A stretch of 64,000 nt of DNA, taken from JAXMHQ01 sp046346665 (GTDB lineage: Bacteria > Verrucomicrobiota > Verrucomicrobiia > Limisphaerales > JAXMHQ01). Below are positions 1-7,892 of this stretch, in pieces. The position numbers and the translations under genes are program-made. The stretch is taken from contig JAXMHQ010000011.1 in assembly GCA_046346665.1 (NCBI GenBank), forward strand, positions 57,457 to 121,456, given 5' to 3'. Under the pieces are notes generated by a model. The model worked only from the letters and a program-made list of their open reading frames with translations. It did not search any database and was not told the origin of the DNA. Each line of letters opens with the position of its first letter. The stretch's first letter is position 1.

Positions 1-1
1 T

Positions 2-91
2 GTGCAGTGGTGGGTGAGCGGCGGTGTCGTGGCCGGATACGGCTTCACGCTTTACCGCCAGCTCCGGTCGAAGCTTGCCCGGAACAAGTAG
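2..91 (+). CDS. C-terminal end of a membrane-associated protein (partial)
   Basis: The window opens inside a reading frame that ends with TAG at 89-91. The 29 visible residues (VQWWVSGGVVAGYGFTLYRQ, then a basic tail rich in K and R) look like a last transmembrane segment with a positively charged cytoplasmic end. The family cannot be named from so little sequence, and the start lies outside the window. Confidence 0.55.
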   Translation: MQWWVSGGVVAGYGFTLYRQLRSKLARNK

Positions 92-513
92 TTTGTCCGG
101 GAGTGCCGGCGTCCTCGCCGGCCCGCGCATGCTCCCGGGTGGGAACTTGAAGGAAAGCTCGACGCGAATTGGCGCGCATTCTCACGAATTGAAATCCATT
201 GGCGATAATTCGCGTCAAAGCATTTCCGCCTTTTTGCCGGGACTTGCATTCAAAACCTCCCGGCGCAATACTCTTTCAGGTAATTTTTGTCTGCCAAACG
301 GTTCCGCAACATGACGGGACCGGCGGGGGAACCGATTGTGGCCGGCTGGCGGCCTTGGGGCTGACGATGCATGGCATCGGGAACACTTAATGGTTCCAGC
401 CCGACAGCTAACCTCGCAGGCGCGAACATTAAGGGCGAATGGCGGATTCCATTTTCCCGCACCGGTGAACGCCGGGGCTTTCGCGCAATTGGTCACGAGT
501 TGAGCCATTTGCA
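92..513. other. Intergenic region with palindromic repeats
   Basis: No gene is seen here. At 96-143 there is a GC-rich imperfect hairpin with CCGGGAG/CTCCCGG outer arms. At 159-219 there is an inverted repeat of the GACGCGAATTG family, described separately. No convincing promoter for the transporter was found, and its ribosome binding site is weak. Confidence 0.6.
159..219. repeat. GACGCGAATTG-family inverted repeat
   Basis: The left arm reads GACGCGAATTGGCGC at 161-175, and the right arm is its approximate complement, ATTGGCGATAATTCGCGTC near 198-216. The same word recurs at 6132-6155, 6231-6250 and 8692-8714, with a degenerate copy near 62836-62865, always between genes. Confidence 0.65.
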
Positions 514-2325
514 ATGGAAATCGGCACTCATCGCCCCCGCAACGTCGGCTGGGCCCGGGCCGCGGCGCTGCTCTACGGCGACTGGGGCACCAGCAAAGCC
601 TACGTCATCGGCCTCGCTTTCGTCGCGGCCGGCTATTCCTCGTTCCCCATCATCCTTGCCGTCTGCGCCCTGACCGGCCTGGTCGGATACAATTACATCA
701 TCATCTGCCGCCATTTCCCTGACGGCGGGGGCGTGTATTCGGCCGCGCGAGAACAAAGTCGCGTCCTGGCCGTCCTCGGATCCCTCCTGCTCCTGGCCGA
801 TTTCATCGTCACGGCGGCGATGAGTTGCTGGGATGCGATGCTGTATTTCGGTGTGCCTGGGGAATACCTGCGGCTGGCGACGATCGGGTGCATTTTGCTT
901 ATCGGCTACATCAATTATTTCGGTCCGAAACACTCCGGCAGTTTAGCGGTCACGCTGGCCATTCCCATGGTGCTGGTGGTCGTTTTCATTGTGGCGCTCA
1001 GCGTTCCGCACCTGACGCTCGCGCACCTCGAGCGGCCGCATTCGAGTTTCCGCGCCAACTGGGTCGCGTTCGTCGGCGTCATCCTTGCCCTCAGCGGCGT
1101 CGAGGCCATCGCCAATCTCACCGGCGTCATGAAACTCGACCCGGACGCCACCGCGGATGCGCCGCGCGTCGCGTCCACGTCGAAGAAGGCCATCTGGCCG
1201 GTCGCCATCGAGGTTGTGCTCGGCACCGCGCTGCTTGGGTGGGCGATGTTGTCGCTCCCGCAAACCTTCTCGGATGAATTGAAAGCCCGTTACGGCGACA
1301 TGCTGCGGTTCCTCGGCGAGGAATACGGCACGATGTTCTGGAACCCGCATTTCGGCCACGTCTTCGGCGCCATCATCGGCCTCGTCGTCGGCATGCTGCT
1401 GCTCAGCGCCGTCAACACCGCGGTGGCCGCGATGATCGGGCTCATGTACATGCTGGCGCAGGACAAGGAAATGCCGCGCCCCTTCACCAGGCTCAACACT
1501 CACGGCGTGCCCTGGCTGCCGCTCATCGTCGCCATCGCCCTGCCTTCCATCCTCGTGCTCATCTCCGGCAACCTGGACGACCTTGCGGACATGTATGCCA
1601 TCGGCGTGGTGGGGGCGATCACTGTGAACCTCGGCTCAAGCTGCTTCAACAAGCGGCTCAAGCTGAACTGGCGCGAATTCAGCATCATGCTCGTCACGTT
1701 CTGCATCCTGTTCTGCATCGAGGTGACGATCGCCAAGACCAAACCCGCCGCGTTGTTCTTCGCGGCCTGCGTGCTCGGCATCGGGTTCGCCCTGCGCTGG
1801 TATTCCATGAAGCGCGCCGGGGTGGAGACGGTGATTCTCTCGCGCGAAATGGCGGCGGTGATCCGGCCCGAACTGATGGACACCCTGCGACCGAACTTCG
1901 CCCCGGGCCAGGCCATCCTCGTCGCCGCCCGCGGCATCACGCCCGTGCTCAAGTTCGCCCTCGAGGAAGCCAAACTGCGCAAAGGCAACCTCTACGTCCT
2001 CTACGTGAAACAACTCTCCGTCAACCTGCCCGGGCCCCTCGCCAGCAAGGAGCGTCCGCGATGGCAGAACGACCCGAATGCCGCCACGATCATGTACGGC
2101 ATGTTCGACCTCGCCCACGAATCCGGGATCACCGTCCTGCCGCTTTACGCGGTCAGCGACAATCCCGCAGGCACCATCCTCGACATCACCGCCACCCTGG
2201 GCGTCGACATCCTCATGCTCGGTTCGCCTCATCGCGGCGCCCTGACCAAGCTGCTCCGTGGCGACGTCGTGACCGAGGTCGCGGCCAACCTGCCGGAGAA
2301 CATTCAGCTCGTGATTCACAGCTGA
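514..2325 (+). CDS. APC-superfamily amino acid permease with C-terminal USP domain
   Basis: This 603-residue protein has about 12 hydrophobic segments over residues 25-440, in the pattern of the amino acid-polyamine-organocation superfamily. The motif GDWGTSKAYVIGLAF in the first helix and a conserved GVEAIANLTG segment near residue 195 fit that family. Residues 450-603 are soluble and resemble a universal stress protein domain, with the nucleotide-loop-like LMLGSPHRGALTKLLRGDV near the end. APC-USP fusions are known in several phyla. The protein should import an amino acid or similar solute across the inner membrane; the substrate cannot be read. The ATG at 514 is the first good start, although no strong ribosome binding site precedes it. 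Confidence 0.85.
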   Translation: MEIGTHRPRNVGWARAAALLYGDWGTSKAYVIGLAFVAAGYSSFPIILAVCALTGLVGYNYIIICRHFPDGGGVYSAAREQSRVLAVLGSLLLLADFIVTAAMSCWDAMLYFGVPGEYLRLATIGCILLIGYINYFGPKHSGSLAVTLAIPMVLVVVFIVALSVPHLTLAHLERPHSSFRANWVAFVGVILALSGVEAIANLTGVMKLDPDATADAPRVASTSKKAIWPVAIEVVLGTALLGWAMLSLPQTFSDELKARYGDMLRFLGEEYGTMFWNPHFGHVFGAIIGLVVGMLLLSAVNTAVAAMIGLMYMLAQDKEMPRPFTRLNTHGVPWLPLIVAIALPSILVLISGNLDDLADMYAIGVVGAITVNLGSSCFNKRLKLNWREFSIMLVTFCILFCIEVTIAKTKPAALFFAACVLGIGFALRWYSMKRAGVETVILSREMAAVIRPELMDTLRPNFAPGQAILVAARGITPVLKFALEEAKLRKGNLYVLYVKQLSVNLPGPLASKERPRWQNDPNAATIMYGMFDLAHESGITVLPLYAVSDNPAGTILDITATLGVDILMLGSPHRGALTKLLRGDVVTEVAANLPENIQLVIHS

Positions 2326-2432
2326 TTGGAGTGCGGAATGCGGAGTGCGGAATGCTGCCGGTTGCGGTAGGCGGCGCTTCTTTACTCGGCAATCCATCAA
2401 TCCAATAATCCAGTAATCCATCAATCCACCGA
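2326..2432. repeat. Low-complexity word repeats after the permease
   Basis: Directly after the stop come tandem copies of GAGTGCGGAATGCGG-type words (2329-2357). A run of AATCCATCAATCCA-type words follows (2388-2432). The first family recurs at 55204-55402 and inside the second uvrA. The second recurs at 8743-8772 and, as its complement, at 13680-13710. Confidence 0.6.
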
Positions 2433-2569
2433 TCGGCCGGTTTCATTTTCACCAGCCCGATCAAAACTCGCCAGCGCGGGGCGGGGGATTCTGCGCAAAA
2501 TTCCACAGCGGGATTTTTGGTACGCATTCTTTCTTCGAAAATTCAATGAATTCGGCGCATCAAAACGGA

Positions 2570-2585
2570 TGGCAGCCGGGCTGCT
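2570..2585 (+). promoter_or_regulatory. Sigma-54-type (-24/-12) promoter for glnK-amtB
   Basis: TGGCAGCCGGGCTGCT has the invariant GG-N10-GC spacing (GG at 2571-2572, GC at 2583-2584). It is nearly identical to the element upstream of glnA at 6466-6481. Nitrogen-controlled glnK-amtB operons are commonly sigma-54 dependent. The predicted transcript would start near 2596, leaving a leader of about 97 nt. Confidence 0.65.
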
Positions 2586-2692
2586 AAAGGCCCCTCCGTT
2601 CGGGAGCCGGCCGGGGTCATACCGGTTAGGCGGGCGAACGGGAGCACCGATCCGTGTTTCCGGAAGTCCTTCCGATACTTGAAACCAAACCT

Positions 2693-3031
2693 ATGAAAAA
2701 ACTCGAAGCGATCATCAAGCCGTTCAAGCTGGAGGAAGTGAAGGATGCCCTGAGCGAAATCGGCATCGAAGGGATGACCATCACGGAAGTGAAAGGATTC
2801 GGCCGCCAGAAGGGCCACACCGAGATTTACCGCGGCAGCGAATACACGGTGGATTTTCTGCCGAAAATCAAATTGGAACTGGTCCTCGCCGACAGCCGGC
2901 TGGACGCCGCCGTGGCCGCCATCATCAAGGCCGCCAAGACCGGCAAGATCGGGGACGGCAAGGTGTTCGTCTCCAATGTCGAGGACGCAGTGCGCATCCG
3001 CACGGAAGAGAAAGGCGAACAAGCCGTCTGA
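2693..3031 (+). CDS. glnK: PII nitrogen regulatory protein
   Basis: The 112-residue product matches PII signal proteins along its whole length. It begins MKKLEAIIKPFKLEEVKDAL and carries the T-loop GRQKGHTEIYRGSEYTV, with the uridylylatable tyrosine (Y51), and the TGKIGDGKVFV signature. PII proteins are cytoplasmic trimers that bind ATP/ADP and 2-oxoglutarate and block AmtB or adjust glutamine synthetase control. The ATG at 2693 gives exactly the canonical length. It lies 39 nt upstream of the amtB start codon, so the two genes form the classic glnK-amtB operon. The GlnK name rests on this linkage; by sequence alone it could equally be called GlnB. Confidence 0.93.
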   Translation: MKKLEAIIKPFKLEEVKDALSEIGIEGMTITEVKGFGRQKGHTEIYRGSEYTVDFLPKIKLELVLADSRLDAAVAAIIKAAKTGKIGDGKVFVSNVEDAVRIRTEEKGEQAV

Positions 3032-3070
3032 GTTGAGTTTGAATTGAACCGAAAACCCCTGATCCCACAG

Positions 3071-4564
3071 ATGAAAAAAATATTGTGTTTATTGAGTTTC
3101 GCCGCTGTTTTGGCGGCGGGTTCCCTGACGATGCGGGCGGCGGACGCGCCTGCGGCGCCGGCGCCGAGTCTTGAGCAACGGGTGTCGTCGCTGGAAGCGT
3201 ATGTGAACAACGGCGACCCGACCTCGGCGTTGAAAGACAAGGACGGGAAGATTCCGGACGGTTTGGTGACGCCGACGTCGGCGTCGGCAGGACCTGGACA
3301 TAACGCGTGGATGATGGCCAGTTCTGCGCTGGTGCTGTTCATGACGTTGCCGGGGCTGTTCCTGTTCTACGGGGGCCTGGTGCGGCGGAAGAACATATTG
3401 TCGGTGGTGGCGCAATGCTTCGGGATCGCGGGGCTGGTGACGATCCTGTGGGTGGTGTTCGGCTACAGCATGGTGTTCGCCGACGGGGCGGACATCATCA
3501 AGGGAGTGGTGGGGAACATGAAGTTCTACTTTTTGGCGGGAGTGGATTCTGCGCCGAACACGAACTACGCGTATTGGGTGTCGCACAACGTGTTCAGCAT
3601 GTATCAGCTGATGTTTGCGATCATCACGCCGGCGCTGATATTGGGAGCGATTGCCGAGCGCATCAAGTTCAGTTCGATGCTGCTGTTCATGGGATTGTGG
3701 ATGGTGATTGTGTATTTTCCGCTGGCGCACATGGTGTGGGGGGTGAATGGGGCGATGAACGGCGTGTGGAACGCGGGGGCGTCGATCAAGGCGATTGATT
3801 TTGCGGGCGGGACGGTGGTGCACATGTCGTCCGGGTGGTCGGCATTGATCCTGTGTTTGATTTTGGGCAAGCGGCTGGGATTTCCGAAGGAGCCGATGCC
3901 GCCGCACAGCATGGTGTTGTGCGCGATTGGCACAGGGATGCTGTGGGTGGGATGGTATGGATTTAACGCGGGCAGCGCCGTGGCTGCGGACGGGGTGGCG
4001 GCCAACGCGTTCATGACGACGACGGTGGCGACGGCGGTGGCATCGTTTGTGTGGCCGCTGGCGGAATGGATGTTCCGGGGCAAGCCGAGCGTGCTGGGCT
4101 ATTGCTCGGGGGCTGTGGCCGGGCTGGTGGTGATCACGCCTGCGTGCGGTTTTGTGACGGTGAAGGGAGCGTTTCTGATTGGGATCGCGGCGGGGCTGAT
4201 TCCGTGGTTCTTCTGTTTCAAGGTGAAGGGGTGGTTTGGGTATGACGACGCGCTGGACACGTTTGGAGTGCACGCGGTGGGCGGGACGCTGGGAGCGCTG
4301 CTGACGGGATTCCTGGCGCGCAACGCGGCGAACGCGAACCTGGCGACGAACCTGAAGGGATATGTGACGGACAGCCTGTTTCAACCGCTGGTGATCGAGC
4401 AGTTGAAAGCGATCGCAGTGACGCTGGTATTGGCGGTGGTGGGAACGATCATCATCGCGTATGTGGTGAAGGCGATCCTGGGCCTGCGGCCGAGCGAGGA
4501 AGTGGAAACGGTGGGCCTGGACCTCTCCGAACACGGCGAGGAAGGCTACCACGCCGAGGCATAA
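3071..4564 (+). CDS. amtB: Ammonium transporter AmtB
   Basis: This is an Amt/Rh-family channel for ammonium uptake across the inner membrane. From the ATG at 3071 it is 497 residues long. It has a cleavable-looking signal peptide (MKKILCLLSFAAVLAAGS), then an alanine/proline-rich periplasmic stretch of about 65 residues, then 11 transmembrane helices. Family motifs seen are PGLFLFYGGLVRRKN, the pore histidine region DFAGGTVVHMSSGWSAL and DDALDTFGVHAVGG with the second pore histidine. An in-frame TTG at 3044 would add nine residues before the signal peptide and is less likely. The N-terminal region before the first core helix is longer than in E. coli AmtB. Partner and probable regulator is the PII gene just upstream. 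Confidence 0.93.
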   Translation: MKKILCLLSFAAVLAAGSLTMRAADAPAAPAPSLEQRVSSLEAYVNNGDPTSALKDKDGKIPDGLVTPTSASAGPGHNAWMMASSALVLFMTLPGLFLFYGGLVRRKNILSVVAQCFGIAGLVTILWVVFGYSMVFADGADIIKGVVGNMKFYFLAGVDSAPNTNYAYWVSHNVFSMYQLMFAIITPALILGAIAERIKFSSMLLFMGLWMVIVYFPLAHMVWGVNGAMNGVWNAGASIKAIDFAGGTVVHMSSGWSALILCLILGKRLGFPKEPMPPHSMVLCAIGTGMLWVGWYGFNAGSAVAADGVAANAFMTTTVATAVASFVWPLAEWMFRGKPSVLGYCSGAVAGLVVITPACGFVTVKGAFLIGIAAGLIPWFFCFKVKGWFGYDDALDTFGVHAVGGTLGALLTGFLARNAANANLATNLKGYVTDSLFQPLVIEQLKAIAVTLVLAVVGTIIIAYVVKAILGLRPSEEVETVGLDLSEHGEEGYHAEA

Positions 4565-4569
4565 GATGA

Positions 4570-4771
4570 CGGGGAGGGACGCCGTCCCGGCGTCCCTGTC
4601 CCAAACGGCCGGAGAACACCCGCCGCACCGCAGGTCGAAAGACCCGGTGCGGCGGTTTTGTTTTGTGGGCCGGCGGGGACGCCAGCCCTCCCGTCGACGG
4701 GAGGGACGCCGTCCTCGGCGTCCCCATCATGTCGGAGGGATGTGTGGGACCGCGGGACGCGGTCCCTCCCG
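4570..4771. repeat. GGGAGGGACG-family hairpins
   Basis: Three hairpins built from GGGAGGGACGCCGTCC-type words lie at 4570-4600, 4687-4728 and 4747-4771. The terminator at 4620-4664 sits among them. The GGGAGGGACG core is shared with the hairpin at 60699-60764 and with the insertion in the second uvrA at 17522-17590. Confidence 0.6.
4620..4664 (+). terminator. Rho-independent terminator after amtB
   Basis: A perfect 11-bp stem (CCGCCGCACCG with CGGTGCGGCGG) encloses a 14-nt loop. It is followed by TTTTGTTTT. It lies 56 nt after the amtB stop and is well placed to end the glnK-amtB transcript. Confidence 0.85.
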
Positions 4772-4779
4772 GGGAGTGA

Positions 4780-5670
4780 TTACGCCACCCGGATTACCAG
4801 GGCGGTGGTGTTGTCGCGGCCGCTGTGGGCGACGGCGGCGTCGACGAGCAGCCGGGCGGGGTTGGTCCCCGGATCCGTGGCGGCGGCGGATCGGAGCAAT
4901 TCCTCGATCTGCTGGTTGTAAAGCCCGTCAACCAGTCCGTCGGTGCACAGCAGGAACATGTCGCCGGGTTCATACGACACGGCGCCGACCTGCGGGTCCA
5001 CAAACTGATTCGATCCGCCCAGCGCCTTTTGAAGCGCGTGCCGGCGCGGGTGGGCCCGTGCCTCGCGTTCATTGATCTGGCCGTTCCGAAACAGCCAGCC
5101 GACGTGGGTGTCGTCGTCGCTCAACTGCCGGATACCTCCCTGGGCTGGCAGGTAATAGACCCTGCTGTCGCCGATGTGGCCAAAATACATCCAGGACGGG
5201 GTGAACCAGCAAAGGCTCAGAGTCGTCTCCATCCCGTGGCATTCCTCGTCGCTGCTGCCCAGGTAGGCGAGCGCGCGATGGATCTGGGAAAACAACTCCT
5301 CCAGGACGTCCTCGAATCCCGCGTCCCAGCCCGCCGCGGTGTGCTGGAAGGATTTTGGTAGCAGCACGGTGATTTTCTCCACCGCGACCTGGCTGGCGTA
5401 TTCGCCCGATTTGGCGCCGCCCATGCCGTCGCTGACCGCGAACACAAAATCCATCGTGCGCGCCGTGGCCTGGCCGAGCCGGCCCAGGTGGTGCACTTCG
5501 CGCCCGTCGAATCTCAGGCCGAGAAACGAATCTTCATTGTTCGATCGCACTCGGCCGCGGTCCGTCCACCCGAACCAGTTCAAGGTCACTGGCGGCGGGG
5601 CGGGGCGCTGCGGATCTTTGGCCGGCCGGTCAGCCGGGCTGTGGGAGGAGTGTGGCGAGTTCAAAATCAA
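4780..5670 (-). CDS. PP2C-family serine/threonine phosphatase
   Basis: This is a metal-dependent PPM/PP2C phosphatase of up to 296 residues. The expected motifs occur in order: GRVRSNNEDSFLG (metal-binding Asp), FAVSDGMGGAKSGEYAS, GHIGDSRVYYL, FLLCTDGLVDGL and HSGRDNTTALVI. Such enzymes dephosphorylate phospho-Ser/Thr proteins in the cytoplasm. The longest frame starts at TTG 5670 and overlaps the upstream kinase-like gene by 41 nt. An internal GTG at 5589, just before the conserved core, is an alternative start that would remove the overlap. The pairing with a kinase-like gene suggests an opposing kinase-phosphatase switch, but that is inference. Confidence 0.88.
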   Translation of the reverse strand: MILNSPHSSHSPADRPAKDPQRPAPPPVTLNWFGWTDRGRVRSNNEDSFLGLRFDGREVHHLGRLGQATARTMDFVFAVSDGMGGAKSGEYASQVAVEKITVLLPKSFQHTAAGWDAGFEDVLEELFSQIHRALAYLGSSDEECHGMETTLSLCWFTPSWMYFGHIGDSRVYYLPAQGGIRQLSDDDTHVGWLFRNGQINEREARAHPRRHALQKALGGSNQFVDPQVGAVSYEPGDMFLLCTDGLVDGLYNQQIEELLRSAAATDPGTNPARLLVDAAVAHSGRDNTTALVIRVA

Positions 5671-6028
5671 TCAGGCAAAAACGGCCGTCCGATTGCCGGT
5701 AAGTGACGTTGCGCATGTCCGGGTCGTCGTGCCGCACCCCGAAGGGCAGCAATTCGGCGAATAATTCCTTGACCCGCTGCTCGTCCAGGTGCTCCACCCG
5801 GCTGCCGCAATTCGTCGTGACAATCCGCAGCCGGGCCGGGTCCGATTCCAGGAGCCGAGGCACAAAATTGCAGCCGCGTTCCTCGAGGATTTTCAGGATC
5901 CGGACCTCGTTTTCAAATCGCTTCGCCGCGTCCGGGCCGTGGTACACCTTGATCACCCGGCCGTCAAAGGTCAGGTTCACAGTCGCTCTCAAGGTGTCTT
6001 TGACTTTCAGCATCAAGCAGGCCCGCAT
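5630..6028 (-). CDS. Very small protein-kinase-like protein
   Basis: The product has only 132 residues yet shows the landmarks of the protein-kinase/phosphotransferase fold. These are a beta-strand lysine (GRVIKVYHG), a helix-C-like glutamate (KRFENEVRIL), a catalytic-loop-like HDDPDMRNV and a metal-binding DFE in CLIDFELA. It stops about ten residues after DFE, so the activation segment and C-lobe helices of normal kinases (usually 200 residues or more) are missing. The nearest relatives I can suggest are lipopolysaccharide-kinase or APH-like folds. It may be an active minimal kinase or a pseudokinase. It is the first gene of a two-gene unit with the PP2C phosphatase. An ATG at 6013 is an alternative start. 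Confidence 0.65.
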   Translation of the reverse strand: MRACLMLKVKDTLRATVNLTFDGRVIKVYHGPDAAKRFENEVRILKILEERGCNFVPRLLESDPARLRIVTTNCGSRVEHLDEQRVKELFAELLPFGVRHDDPDMRNVTYRQSDGRFCLIDFELATLLPQPG

Positions 6029-6465
6029 CGCAGCCCGGACTCAGTATGTCGCATCCGGGGCCGGATGCAATGTCGGGTGCCGGAGGGGGTTTAAACCACG
6101 GATGAACACGGGTGAACACGGATGGGGAAGGTTGACGCGAATTGACACGAATTTTCAGGGGCTTGCTCCGCGATCTGACGATGGCGGCTGTGGGGGTTGA
6201 TCAGGGCTCGACGGAGTCTCGCCCCACCAGTTGGCGACAATTCGCGTCACGATTTTTAGTTCAGATCGGTGTTCGTCCGTTGTCGAAATAGCCGCCAATT
6301 CCGGCTGAATGGTTTCGATCAGACTGGGCAACAATCGACAGTAAAACGGGCCGCCGGGCGGCTTGAAATCGGGTACCGAAAAAATGATTTGCCCCGGGTT
6401 AAACTGTTGGGATTGGGGGTGAAGCAAAAGAGGGGGACAAGATGCCAAAGTATGTTCTGGCCGGA
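6029..6465. other. Repeat-rich intergenic region upstream of glnA
   Basis: No gene is seen. The region holds a GGATGAACACGGGTGAACAC-type repeat (6091-6126), a GACGCGAATTG-family arm (6132-6155), a copy of the 27-nt CAGGGCTCGAC repeat (6202-6228) and a complementary GACGCGAATTG arm (6231-6250). The glnA promoter follows. Confidence 0.6.
6091..6250. repeat. Composite intergenic repeat
   Basis: Outer inverted arms (TTGACGCGAATTGACACG at 6132-6149; TTGGCGACAATTCGCGTCAC at 6231-6250) flank a 27-nt unit at 6202-6228. That unit begins CAGGGCTCGACGGAGTCTCG and ends CCCCACC. The unit is identical at 8792-8818 and, on the other strand, at 62736-62762. A copy with two mismatches lies at 62806-62832. 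Confidence 0.75.
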
Positions 6466-6481
6466 CGGCACCTGGGCTGCT
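6466..6481 (+). promoter_or_regulatory. Sigma-54-type (-24/-12) promoter for glnA
   Basis: CGGCACCTGGGCTGCT has GG at 6467-6468 and GC at 6479-6480 with exactly ten bases between. Fifteen of 17 bases from the GG through the following TAA match the glnK-amtB element at 2571-2587. The predicted start near 6492 gives a leader of about 80 nt. Confidence 0.68.
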
Positions 6482-6571
6482 AAGGATAACGCGCGTTGAT
6501 TTGAAATTGTTGCGTTTGGCTCAATTTGATCAACACCAAACCATAACCTTACATACAAATCCCCCACGCAC

Positions 6572-7597
6572 ATGGCGAAGTATAAACTGGAATATATATG
6601 GCTGGACGGTTATCAACCCGTCGCCAATCTCCGCGGCAAAACCCAGGTCAAGGAATTCGACAGCTTTCCGAAGCTCGAACAGCTCCCGATGTGGGGCTTC
6701 GACGGCAGTTCGACCCGCCAGGCGGAGGGTCACAGCTCGGATTGCATGCTGAAACCCGTCGCGGTGTATCCGGACGTCACCAAGACCAACGCCGGCCTGG
6801 TCATGTGCGAAGTCATGATGCCGGACGGCAAGACGCCGCATCCGAGCAACGCGCGCGCGACGATCCTCGACGATCCCGGCGCCTGGTTCGGTTTCGAGCA
6901 GGAATATTTTCTTTACAAGGACGGCGCCCCGCTCGGGTTCCCGGCCGGCGGCGGTTTCCCGCCTCCGCAGGGTGAGTACTACACCGGCGTCGGCTACAAA
7001 AACGTGGGCTGCATCGCCCGCGAGATTGTCGACACGCATCTCGATCTCTGTCTCGCCGCCGGCATCAACCACGAAGGCATCAACGCCGAAGTGGCGAAGG
7101 GCCAGTGGGAATTCCAGATCTTCGGCAAGGGTTCCAAGACCGCGGCCGACCAGATGTGGATGGCGCGCTACATCCTGCTCCGCCTCTGTGAAAAATACGG
7201 CGTGGACGTGAACTTCCATTGCAAACCCCTCGGCAAGGATGTCGACTGGAACGGCTCCGGCATGCACACCAACTTCTCGACGACGCACATGCGCGAAGTC
7301 GGCGGCAAAGCCTACTTCGAAGCCCTCATGGCCGCGTTCGACAAATACAAGAACGAACACATCGCGGTCTACGGCCCGGACAATCACCTGCGCCTCACCG
7401 GCCTGCACGAAACGCAGTCGATCGACAAGTTCAACTACGGCGTGGCCAACCGCGGCGCCTCGGTCCGCGTCCCCCACAGTTTCGTCAACAACGGCTACAA
7501 GGGTTACCTCGAAGACCGACGTCCGAATTCGCAGGGCGACCCCTACAAGATCACCAGCCGCATCCTCCAGACGATCGCCACCGTCCCGACGAAGTAA
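6572..7597 (+). CDS. glnII: Glutamine synthetase type II (eukaryotic type)
   Basis: This enzyme makes glutamine from glutamate, ammonia and ATP in the cytoplasm. The 341-residue length and the motifs MWGFDGSSTRQAEGHSSDCM, WFGFEQEYFLY, KGQWEFQIFGKG and NGSGMHTNFSTTHMR identify the short GSII class typical of eukaryotes and some bacteria, rather than the 450-470-residue GSI. GSII lacks the adenylylation loop, so control is expected to be transcriptional, in agreement with the sigma-54-type promoter upstream. It lies 3 kb from glnK-amtB with an almost identical promoter, so the two units probably respond together to nitrogen limitation. Confidence 0.95.
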   Translation: MAKYKLEYIWLDGYQPVANLRGKTQVKEFDSFPKLEQLPMWGFDGSSTRQAEGHSSDCMLKPVAVYPDVTKTNAGLVMCEVMMPDGKTPHPSNARATILDDPGAWFGFEQEYFLYKDGAPLGFPAGGGFPPPQGEYYTGVGYKNVGCIAREIVDTHLDLCLAAGINHEGINAEVAKGQWEFQIFGKGSKTAADQMWMARYILLRLCEKYGVDVNFHCKPLGKDVDWNGSGMHTNFSTTHMREVGGKAYFEALMAAFDKYKNEHIAVYGPDNHLRLTGLHETQSIDKFNYGVANRGASVRVPHSFVNNGYKGYLEDRRPNSQGDPYKITSRILQTIATVPTK

Positions 7598-7621
7598 TCG
7601 GCGGCATCCAGTTTCTACGCC

Positions 7622-7655
7622 CAACGCGGCCCCTCACCGGGCCGCGTTGTTTTTT
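7622..7655 (+). terminator. Rho-independent terminator after glnA
   Basis: An 11-bp stem, CAACGCGGCCC with GGGCCGCGTTG, encloses a six-base loop. It is followed by TTTTTT. It begins 25 nt after the glnA stop. Confidence 0.9.
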
Positions 7656-7665
7656 GGGGGTGAAG

Positions 7666-7800
7666 TGATGGAGTGATGGAGTAGTGGAGTGGTGGAGTTA
7701 CGTGCGGATCGTTCTCGTCCTCGTCCTCCTCCTCGTCCTCGAAAACAGGTCCCGAGGACGAGGACGAGCACGAGGACGAGCACGATGGGATTTCGTTCCA
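7666..7800. repeat. Nested word-repeat palindrome
   Basis: Words of the GATGGAGT type (7666-7697) precede a 28-nt arm of CTCGTC/CTC words at 7714-7741. Its complementary arm of GAGGAC words lies at 7753-7780, and CCATCACTCC-type words follow. The order of words resembles 13677-13760. Any translation is highly repetitive, and I do not believe it encodes protein. Confidence 0.6.
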
Positions 7801-7892
7801 GGATTCCATCACTCCAATTCGTCATTCGTCATTCGCAATCCCCGGCGCCGTCGCGCTCTTGACCAGGCCAGACCGCCGGGTAGCTTGGTTCC

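Noticed and set aside
2521..2545. TTGGTACGCATTCTTTCTT as a second sigma-54 promoter before glnK
   Set aside because: The GG is present but the -12 dinucleotide is not GC; the element at 2570-2585 fits fully.
3044..3070. TTG start for AmtB at 3044
   Set aside because: It would place nine residues before a good signal peptide; the ATG at 3071 is preferable.
6029..6571. Riboswitch or glutamine-responsive RNA upstream of glnA
   Set aside because: The structured parts are intergenic repeat families, and they lie before the predicted promoter, so they would not be in the mRNA.
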